In this document: piece by piece, positions 1 through 6,917 of the stretch | How the letters are laid out: each line of letters begins with the position of its first letter | Numbering within the stretch: the stretch's first letter is position 1 | Assembly (NCBI RefSeq): GCF_000315625.1 | Contig: NW_005434655.1 | Span: 1-30,000 of the forward strand | Direction: 5' to 3' | DNA from: Guillardia theta CCMP2712 | Lineage: Eukaryota; Cryptophyceae; Pyrenomonadales; Geminigeraceae | DNA length: 30,000 nucleotides | The notes under the pieces: generated by a model | What the model was told of the DNA's origin: nothing | What the model saw: the letters and a program-made list of their open reading frames with translations, nothing else | The model's database searches: none | Made by a program: the position numbers and the translations under genes

Positions 1-476
1 CTCTCTTGCACTGAGTCTACGATCAGTCCGATCTCTTCAAATTTCTTCTTCAGCTTTTCTTCATCGTTGACATACACCGAGGAGATGCCCAGGAGAGTCA
101 TGGAGATGAAGGAAGTCACCTCGTTGCCTGCTGAGGCGGTGTATGTCTCGACCTTCTCCTTCTTGGCTTCTTCAATCTGCTGCATAAACCACTCTCTGGA
201 TGCGTCACTCCATCCAGTCATTGCTTCTTGTAGAAGCTCACGTCGTGCCTGCTGACATGTCGAGCGGATGGCTTCTGCGATAGCGTCGGGGGTGCATCCC
301 TCCACAGCCTTGCAAGCCTGGGCTGTCCTGCTGTTCGGATAACGCTTCGCGAAGCTCTTCACCCTCTCGACGAGATCAGCTTCGAGGACAGAGGCATCCA
401 CAAGTCCGCTCTGCGTGTATTGGCATGATCTCCGATACAGCAGGTTGCGAACATTTTCATCATACTGAAGAACCAT
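1..476 (-). CDS. Subtelomeric element ORF, copy 0 (partial, 3' end off window)
   Basis: Minus-strand reading frame that starts at ATG 476-474 (MVLQYDENVRNLL) and stays open to the left edge, about 158 residues. It is the N-terminal part of the 715-aa protein encoded at 6149-4002. One visible difference is Asp in place of His at the 'VNHEEK' position (codon near 74). The function is unknown. The start was chosen as the first ATG in the frame; codons upstream are open but contain no ATG. Confidence 0.75.
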   Translation of the reverse strand, partial: MVLQYDENVRNLLYRRSCQYTQSGLVDASVLEADLVERVKSFAKRYPNSRTAQACKAVEGCTPDAIAEAIRSTCQQARRELLQEAMTGWSDASREWFMQQIEEAKKEKVETYTASAGNEVTSFISMTLLGISSVYVNDEEKLKKKFEEIGLIVDSVQE

Positions 477-604
477 ACTTAGAAAGCTATTTGAAGTATA
501 CAAACCTCTTGCTTGCAGCTTCCTTGGCGCCCTGGCGGCTTCCCCTACACCTGACGAGGAGCCATGCTGCCGAAAATAACGGCGCGCTGCCGAAAATAAC
601 GGCG
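1..604 (-). mobile_element. Subtelomeric element, copy 0 (5' part only)
   Basis: This is the 5' end of the same repeat unit that is complete at 641-3538 and 3591-6280; the rest lies off the left edge. It contains the start of the large minus-strand ORF and, at about 562-604, two copies of a roughly 20-bp repeat (core gccgaaaataacggcgc). This repeat is a diverged form of the 19-bp repeat found at the same place in the other copies. It joins a CCCTAAA tract at 605. Sequence identity to the other copies is very high, with scattered single-base differences. Confidence 0.85.
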
Positions 605-640
605 CCTAAACCCTAAACCCTAAACCCTAAACCCTAAACC
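605..640 (+). repeat. Interstitial telomeric repeat tract (CCCTAAA)n, about 5 units
   Basis: A run of perfect CCCTAAA units on the + strand lies between the 5' end of element copy 0 and the (TAA)n tail of copy 1. It is the plant/algal-type telomeric repeat (TTTAGGG on the minus strand). The orientation, with the C-rich strand reading 5'->3' from the left, places the chromosome end to the left. Confidence 0.95.
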
Positions 641-685
641 ATATTTATTATTATTATTATGTGAGTTTATTAGAATGCTAGAATG
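641..685 (-). promoter_or_regulatory. Element 3' end, copy 1: AATAAA signal and (TAA)n tail
   Basis: On the minus strand the unit ends with AATAAACTCAC, then ATAATAATAATAATAAATAT, and passes directly into GGTTTAGGG. Copy 2 has the same ending with one fewer trinucleotide (3591-3600). A polyadenylation-type hexamer about a dozen bases before a short-repeat tail of variable length is what some LINE-type elements show. Use as a polyadenylation signal is inferred. Confidence 0.55.
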
Positions 686-824
686 TTGCTTGGCCTCGTT
701 GTGGGCTTTTGCAATTTGATCCTAGTCTAAAGAGGCGCTCGAGCACTGGGAGTACACGGCCTACAATGCGAACCCTGCTTCTGAGGCGTCTTTCTACTCT
801 CTACTTCTGCTGTCTTCTCTTGGC

Positions 825-1036
825 TTCCTCAGCCTCAGTCAGGAGAGTTGCCTCTCCTCACCTTGGCCTTCGGTCGCCACCTACTCTACCTCCATTCAGC
901 TTCCTCAGCCTCAGTCAGAAGAGTTGCCTCTCCTCACCTTGGCCTTCGGTCGCCACCTACTCGTCTCCATTCAGCTTCCTCAGCCTCAGTCAGGAGAGTT
1001 GCCTCTCCTCACCTTGGCCTTCGGTCGCCTCCTACC
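825..1036 (-). repeat. 76-bp tandem repeat, about 2.7 copies, in the 3' region of copy 1
   Basis: The word agcctcagtcaggagagttg (with one-base variants) recurs at 831, 907 and 982, giving a 75-76 bp period. The same block sits at 3771, 3847 and 3923 in copy 2. It lies between the stop codon of the element ORF (minus strand) and the AATAAA signal, so it belongs to the 3' untranslated region of a minus-strand transcript. Open frames on the opposite strand here are by-products of the repeat. Confidence 0.85.
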
Positions 1037-1060
1037 TTCTCTCCTTACCTTGAGCTCAGC

Positions 1061-3207
1061 TCAAGCTCGGTACGGGCTCGCCCCGTCTTCTTCCTCGCCC
1101 TCGCCTTGCTCTTCCTCCATGTCTTCCTCTTCTTCGTCATCTTCCCTCATCTCCACTCGCAGTCGGTCCTTCTTGTCCACCTTCAGCGAGCAGGCCAGCA
1201 CATGCATCTCTGCGAATTTACTCAGTGCTATGAACAGGAAGCTAAGAGATCGACGCTCTATGTCGTCGCTCTCCGCCTCCTGCTCAAGCTCAGCAGCTGC
1301 CGTTGCCCGTGGCGAGAACGCGCTGCCCCTCCTTGCCTTCTTGCTGTCTCCTTGCACGCGAGTCCAGCGCTTGCTCTGCAGCCACTTCCCCAGCTTCTCC
1401 TTGAGAACGTTGCGTCCCACTCCCTGCTCCTCTGGCATCTTCGCCCACTCTCCCAGCGACATGAACTCCAGGCTCCCCGGAGAGTAGAACGTGTCGTGGA
1501 GGTTGCCAACGGCCTTGTCCAGGACCAGCTTGATCGGCTCGCTCGTCCCTGCCTCGTTCAAAGAAGCTGCATCTTCGATGACTGCTGACAGCTCGCTGAC
1601 GAGCTGCATGTCCTCTTGGCTTGACGGAGATGCTGCCTCCATTGTGATCCTCTCCAGGTCTGTAAACTCCAGCCACTCTCCCTCGCTCTCCTCCTGTCGC
1701 TGCGCTGCGTCGCGTCGCTGGTGCCCCGCTGACCAGCCGCCTCAGGCTCCTTGTCGAAGCCGACTGCTTCGAGCTTGGTTGCTGCGCCTTCGAGATAGAA
1801 GGGCAGCTCCTTCATCATGCATCGAGCATCCTCCGTGGAGCCGAGGAGGATGCATAGCTTGGACCCGTTCCAGGACTTGGTGTTCAAATCCTCCTCCATG
1901 TCGATGCCTTCAACTTTGATCTCGAGCCTGTTAGCGATCTCCAACAAGACTCTCTTGACTCTTGCGATAGACGTGTTGCCGCCGTTGCACAGCCCCTCCA
2001 TCTCCTTCCTCGTGAAGCGACCAGATGCCGCCGTCGACTTGATGATGATCTTGATCTCCTTGCCGTCCTTGCCGCCTGCCTTCTTCTGCAGTCTTGATGC
2101 CTTCTTCAACTTATTTCTGGACACAAAGCGATCAGCTGTCAACTCGACTGCGAGCGCCTCTCTGATCTTCGGGTCCTCGCTGAACAGAGTCAGGTGTACT
2201 CCCTCCATCGCTTCGCTCTCTCGGAAAGCTCGAAATGCTGTATCATTCGCCTCTGGGCAGCTCGAGGAGACGATCCACTCCACCTCCCTCTGTCTCCAGA
2301 TGACGTTGGCCCCTACAGCGATGAAGCCTTTCTGACCTAAGCCTTTGTGGACTTGCTGGCCTGGCGCCCCAGCGACCAGCATGCCTGCCAGCGGCTGGAG
2401 TTGGACCGCTGCAAGGGACTGGCGCAGCAGCTGATAGCGATAGACGGCAGCTATCTCAGCCGTTGTCATGCCGCCCAAGGTTAGCAGGTGAGTCAGCTCT
2501 GCCAAGCTGCCCCCTTTGCCCCAGGGTCCTCTCTTGGCTCGAATCTTGAAAGATCGATCGTGCACGATGCTCACATGTACAGCTGTGAACTTGCGACCAT
2601 CGATCGCGAAGTCCTCTCTTCCCTGCCAGAGCTTCTCCGCTTGTGCATTGCGGAGGAAGGAAACAGTCACCGGGATCTCCTCAGCACTCGCTATCTCGGG
2701 TCTATACGGAGCCTTCCACATGATTGCTTTACTCTCTTGCACTGAGTCTACGACCAGTCCGATCTCTTCGAATTTCTTCTTCAGCTTTTCTTCATGGTTG
2801 ACATACACCGAGGAGATGCCCAGGAGAGTCATGGAGATGAAGGAAGTCACCTCGTTGCCTGCTGAGGCGGTGTATGTCTCGACCTTCTCCTTCTTGGCTT
2901 CTTCAATCTGCTGCATAAACCACTCTCTGGATGCGTCACTCCATCCAGTCATCGCTTCTTGTAGAAGCTCACGTCGTGCCTGCTGACATGTCGAGCGGAT
3001 GGCTTCTGCGATAGCGTCGGGGGTGCATCCCTCCACAGCCTTGCAAGCCTGAGCTGTCCTGCTGTTCGGATAACGCTTCGCGAAGCTCTTCACCCTCTCG
3101 ACGAGGTCAGCTTCGAGGACAGAGGCATCCACAAGTCCGCTCTGCGTGTATTGGCAAGATCTCCGATACAGCAGGTTGCGAACATTTTCATCATACTGAA
3201 GAACCAT
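1061..3207 (-). pseudogene. Subtelomeric element ORF, copy 1, frameshifted
   Basis: Minus-strand copy of the 715-aa element protein, starting at ATG 3207-3205. It reads in frame to about residue 496. An extra GCGTC (5-bp tandem duplication near 1708-1718, absent in copy 2) then shifts the frame, and the frame ends at 1558 after a non-homologous tail. The remaining C-terminal third is intact in another frame (about 1642-1061, beginning at MEAASPSSQ). There is also a 6-bp in-frame deletion just before the shift (loss of Asp-Ser). The otherwise near-perfect match to copy 2 says the break is recent, or that gene conversion keeps the copies alike. Confidence 0.85.
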
Positions 3208-3298
3208 ACTTAGAAAGCTATTTGACGTATACAAACCTCTCGCTTGCAGCTTCCTTGGCGCCCTGGCGGCTTCCCCTACACCACGCGTGCAGCCATGG

Positions 3299-3538
3299 TG
3301 CCTGAAATAACCGGCGCTTTTCCATGGTGCCTGAAATAACCGGCGCTGCCTGAAATAACCGGCGCTGCCTGAAATAACCGGCGCTGCCTGAAATAACCGG
3401 CGCTGCCTGAAATAACCGGCGCTGCCTGAAATAACCGGCGCTGCCTGAAATAACCGGCGCTGCCTGAAATAACCGGCGCTGCCTGAAATAACCGGCGCTG
3501 CCTGAAATAACCGGCGCTGCCTGAAATAACCGGCGCTC
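3299..3538. repeat. 19-bp tandem repeat, twelve copies, 5' side of element copy 1
   Basis: The unit gcctgaaataaccggcgct is repeated at an exact 19-bp period from 3333 to 3538, with one further copy at 3304 set apart by a short spacer. Copy 2 has only two units (6242-6280) and copy 0 has two diverged units. It lies between the start of the element ORF and the adjoining telomeric tract, the place where an element's promoter or 5' untranslated region would be. The copy number clearly varies between units. Confidence 0.95.
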
Positions 3539-3590
3539 CTAAACCCTAAACCCTAAACCCTAAACCCTAAACCCTAAACCCTAAACCCTA
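3539..3590 (+). repeat. Interstitial telomeric repeat tract (CCCTAAA)n, about 7 units
   Basis: Perfect CCCTAAA units separate the 19-bp repeats of element copy 1 from the (TAA)n tail of copy 2. The transition at the right side is ccctattattattatgtgag, so the tail follows the telomeric motif without any other spacer. Confidence 0.95.
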
Positions 3591-6280
3591 TTATTATTAT
3601 GTGAGTTTATTAGAATGCTAGAATGTTGCTCGGCCTCGTTGTGGGCTTTTGCAATTTGATCCTAGTCTAAAGAGGCGCTCGAGCACTGGGAGTACACGGC
3701 CTACAATGCGAACCCTGCTTCTGAGGCGTCTTTCTACTCTCTACTTCTGCTGTCTTCTCTTGGCTTGCTCAGCCTCAGTCAGGAGAGTTGCCTCTCCTCA
3801 CCTTGGCCTTCGGTCGCCACCTACTCTACCTCCATTCAGCTTCCTCAGCCTCAGTCAGGAGAGTTGCCTCTCCTCACCTTGGCCTTCGGTCGCTACCTAC
3901 TCCTCCTCCATTCAGCTTCCTCAGCCTCAGTCAGGAGAGTTGCCTCTCCTCACCTTGGCCTTCGGTCGCCTCCTACCTTCTCTCCTTACCTTGAGCTCAG
4001 CTCAAGCTCGGTACGGGCTCGCCCTGTCTTCTTCCTCGCCCTCGCCTTGCTCTTCCTCCATGTCTTCCTCTTCTTCGTCATCTTCCCTCATCTCCACTCG
4101 CAGTCGGTCCTTCTTGTCCACCTTCAGCGAGCAGGCCAGCACATGCATCTCTGCGAATTTACTCAGTGCTATGAACAGGAAGCTAAGAGATCGACGCTCT
4201 ATGTCATCGCTCTCCGCCTCCTGCTCAAGCTCAGCAGCTGCCGTTGCCCGTGGCGAGAACGCGCTGCCCCTCCTTGCCTTCTTGCTCTCTCCTTGCACGC
4301 GAGTCCAGCGCTTGCTCTGCAGCCACTTCCCCAGCTTCTCCTTGAGAACGTTGCGCCCAACTCCCTGCTCCTCTGGCATCTTCGCCCACTCTCCCAGCGA
4401 CATGAACTCCAGGCTCCCCGGAGAGTAGAAGGTGTCGTGGAGGTTGCCAACGGCCTTGTCCAGGACCAGCTTGATCGGCTCGCTCGTCCCCGCCTCGTTC
4501 AAAGAAGCTGCATCTTCGATGACTGCTGACAGCTCGCTGACGAGCTGCATGTCCTCTTGGCTTGACGGAGATGCTGCCTCCATTGTGATCCTCTCCAGGT
4601 CTGTAAACTCCAGCCACTCTCCCTCGCTCTCCTCCTGTCGCTGCGCTGCGTCGCTGGTGCCCCGCTGACCAGCCGCCTCAGAGTCAGGCTCCTTGTCGAA
4701 GCCGACTGCTTCGAGCTTGGTTGCTGCGCCTTCGAGATAGAAGGGCAGCTCCTTCATCATGCGTCGAGCATCCTCCGTGGAGCCGAGGAGGATGCATAGC
4801 TTGGACCCGTTCCAGGACTTGGTGTTCAAATCCTCCTCCATGTCGATGCCTTCAACTTTGATCTCGAGCCTGTTAGCGATCTCCAACAAGACTCTCTTGA
4901 CTCTTGCGATGGACGTGTTGCCGCCGTTGCACAGCCCCTCCATCTCCTTCCTCGTGAAGCGACCAGATGCCGCCGTCGACTTGATGATGATCTTGATCTC
5001 CTTGCCGTCCTTGCCGCCTGCCTTCTTCTGCAGTCTTGATGCCTTCTTCAACTTATTTCTGGACACAAAGCGATCAGCTGTCAACTCGACTGCGAGCGCC
5101 TCTCTGATCTTCGGGTCCTCGCTGAACAGAGTCAGGTGTACTCCCTCCATCGCTTCGCTCTCTCGGAAAGCTCGAAATGCTGTATCATTCGCCTCTGGGC
5201 AGCTCGAGGAGACGATCCACTCCACCTCCCTCTGTCTCCAGATGACGTTGGCCCCTACAGCGATGAAGCCTTTCTGACCTAAGCCTTTGTGGACTTGCTG
5301 TCCTGGCGCCCCAGCGACCAGCATGCCTGCCAGCGGCTGGAGTTGGACCGCTGCAAGGGACTGGCGCAGCAGCTGATAGCGATAGACGGCAGCTATCTCA
5401 GCCGTTGTCATGCCGCCCAAGGTTAGCAGGTGAGTCAGCTCTGCCAAGCTGCCCCCTTTGCCCCAGGGTCCTCTCTTGGCTCGAATCTTGAAAGATCGAT
5501 CGTGCACGATGCTCACATGTACAGCTGTGAACTTGCGACCATCGATCGCGAAGTCCTCTCTTCCCTGCCAGAGCTTCTCCGCTTGTGCATTGCGGAGGAA
5601 GGAAACAGTCACCGGGATCTCCTCAGCACTCGCTATCTCGGGTCTATACGGAGCCTTCCACATGATTGCTTTACTCTCTTGCACTGAGTCTACGATCAGT
5701 CCGATCTCTTCAAATTTCTTCTTCAGCTTTTCTTCATGGTTGACATACACCGAGGAGATGCCCAGGAGAGTCATGGAGATGAAGGAAGTCACCTCGTTGC
5801 CTGCTGAGGCGGTGTATGTCTCGACCTTCTCCTTCTTGGCTTCTTCAATCTGCTGCATAAACCACTCTCTGGATGCGTCACTCCATCCAGTCATCGCTTC
5901 TTGCAGAAGCTCACGTCGTGCCTGCTGACATGTCGAGCGGATGGCTTCTGCGATAGCGTCGGGGGTGCATCCCTCCACAGCCTTGCAAGCCTGGGCTGTC
6001 CTGCTGTTCGGATAACGCTTCGCGAAGCTCTTCACCCTCTCGACGAGATCAGCTTCGAGGACAGAGGCATCCACAAGTCCGCTCTGCGTGTATTGGCATG
6101 ATCTCCGATACAGCAGGTTGCGAACATTTTCATCATACTGAAGAACCATACTTAGAAAGCTATTTGAAGTATACAAACCTCTCGCTTGCAGCTTCCTTGG
6201 CGCCCTGGCAGCTTCCCCTACACCACGCGTGCAGCCATGGTGCCTCAAATAACCGGCGCTCCCTGAAATAACCGGCGCTC
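3591..6280 (-). mobile_element. Subtelomeric telomere-bounded element, copy 2 (intact ORF)
   Basis: Second full unit, with the same order of parts as copy 1: two 19-bp repeats at the 5' side (6242-6280), an intact ORF (6149-4002), a 76-bp tandem repeat block (about 3765-3978), an AATAAA signal and a (TAA)n tail (3591-3601). It is flanked by telomeric tracts on both sides. It is shorter than copy 1 mainly because it has fewer 19-bp units. This is the most chromosome-internal copy and the only one seen with an undamaged reading frame. Confidence 0.8.
4002..6149 (-). CDS. Subtelomeric element protein, 715 aa, unknown family
   Basis: Single uninterrupted frame starting at ATG 6149-6147 (MVLQYDENVRNLL). 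An in-frame extension upstream exists but has no ATG. The protein is mostly alpha-helical in character. Residues 37-160 are rich in Glu/Lys/Arg with helix-like spacing. Residues 175-245 and 385-480 have alternating hydrophobic patterns, separated by a Lys-rich stretch at about 364-390. The C-terminus is strongly acidic (about 688-708, DDEEEEDMEEE). I see no CCHC knuckle, no reverse transcriptase YxDD box, no nuclease motif and no Walker motif, so it cannot be assigned. A gag/ORF1-like nucleic-acid-binding protein is one possibility, by position and composition only. Conservation of a 2.1-kb frame and its near-identity among copies suggest coding selection or recent spread. Confidence 0.75.
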   Translation of the reverse strand: MVLQYDENVRNLLYRRSCQYTQSGLVDASVLEADLVERVKSFAKRYPNSRTAQACKAVEGCTPDAIAEAIRSTCQQARRELLQEAMTGWSDASREWFMQQIEEAKKEKVETYTASAGNEVTSFISMTLLGISSVYVNHEEKLKKKFEEIGLIVDSVQESKAIMWKAPYRPEIASAEEIPVTVSFLRNAQAEKLWQGREDFAIDGRKFTAVHVSIVHDRSFKIRAKRGPWGKGGSLAELTHLLTLGGMTTAEIAAVYRYQLLRQSLAAVQLQPLAGMLVAGAPGQQVHKGLGQKGFIAVGANVIWRQREVEWIVSSSCPEANDTAFRAFRESEAMEGVHLTLFSEDPKIREALAVELTADRFVSRNKLKKASRLQKKAGGKDGKEIKIIIKSTAASGRFTRKEMEGLCNGGNTSIARVKRVLLEIANRLEIKVEGIDMEEDLNTKSWNGSKLCILLGSTEDARRMMKELPFYLEGAATKLEAVGFDKEPDSEAAGQRGTSDAAQRQEESEGEWLEFTDLERITMEAASPSSQEDMQLVSELSAVIEDAASLNEAGTSEPIKLVLDKAVGNLHDTFYSPGSLEFMSLGEWAKMPEEQGVGRNVLKEKLGKWLQSKRWTRVQGESKKARRGSAFSPRATAAAELEQEAESDDIERRSLSFLFIALSKFAEMHVLACSLKVDKKDRLRVEMREDDEEEEDMEEEQGEGEEEDRASPYRA

Positions 6281-6548
6281 CTAAACCCTAAACCCTAAAC
6301 CCTAAACCCTAAACCCTAAACCCTAAACCCTTAACCCTAAACCCTAAACCCTAAACCCTAAACCCTAAACCCTAAACCCTAAACCCTAAACCCTAAACCC
6401 TAAACCCTAAACCCTAAACCCTAAACCCTAAACCCTAAACCCTAAACCCTAAACCCTAAACCCTTCAAATAGCTTTCTAAACCCTAAACCCTAAACCCTA
6501 AACCCTAAACCCTAAACCCTAAACCCTAAACCCTAAACCCTAAACCCT
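6281..6548 (+). repeat. Long telomeric repeat tract (CCCTAAA)n with an inverted element scrap
   Basis: About 36 CCCTAAA units mark the internal border of the subtelomeric array. One variant unit (cccttaaccc) occurs near 6328. At 6463-6480 the tract is interrupted by cttcaaatagctttctaa, which equals the start region of the element ORF in inverted orientation. To the right the tract gives way to unrelated sequence at 6549. One more degenerate pair of units appears near 6645. Confidence 0.95.
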
Positions 6549-6917
6549 GGCCCGTTGTCCTATAGGCCCCTTAGGCCTGGGTGCTTCCGTATTAGGTATT
6601 TTCAGTGCCGATGTCCTTCGGGCCCGTCGCAAGTCCGATCCTTATACCCTAAACCCTAAGTACCTGATACCTTCGGGTGTGATGCGGCTTCTCATCGGAG
6701 TTTCTGTTAATCAAAGTTAAGTTAAAGTCAACGGCTACTAACTAATAATCAACTACGAAAGATAGTGGGAGAACATATGAAGTGTGAGTAATGAAGGGGT
6801 TCCCTACAATCTTGGCAGAGGGAAGGGATTGGTTGCAGCATTGAGTAAACTGCTCCAATCCATGTTGCTGACTCATGTTGCTTGGATTCTAACTTCTCAT
6901 CCGTGACAACATCTTGG
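6549..6917. other. Junction between subtelomeric array and unique sequence
   Basis: No gene is seen here. The segment begins with GC-rich words such as ggccccttaggcctggg, holds two isolated telomeric units near 6645 (taccctaaaccctaag) and becomes AT-richer towards 6720-6900. It then serves as the 5' flank of the RCC1-repeat gene. Short frames on the minus strand have no recognisable content. Confidence 0.6.

Larger units (their letters stand above)
641..3538 (-). mobile_element. Subtelomeric telomere-bounded element, copy 1 (complete length, ORF frameshifted)
   Basis: One full repeat unit, flanked on both sides by CCCTAAA tracts. Reading along the minus strand (5'->3') it has twelve copies of a 19-bp repeat (about 3299-3538) and the large ORF (3207 to 1061, frameshifted). 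A 3' region follows with about three copies of a 76-bp tandem repeat (about 825-1036), then an AATAAA signal and a (TAA)n tail that joins GGTTTAGGG. This layout resembles a non-LTR retrotransposon inserted in telomeric repeats, or a yeast Y'-like amplified subtelomeric unit. No reverse transcriptase, endonuclease or helicase motif is visible in the unit, so the class is not settled. Confidence 0.8.

Noticed and set aside
67-2986. Plus-strand open frames across the subtelomeric units (also at 3649-6101)
   Set aside because: They run antisense to the long element ORF or across its 76-bp tandem repeats, repeat identically in each unit, and show composition dictated by the opposite strand.
1-6548. 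Reverse transcriptase, integrase or helicase encoded in the subtelomeric unit
   Set aside because: No YxDD-like, DDE or Walker motif was seen in the element ORF, so a standard autonomous element was not called.
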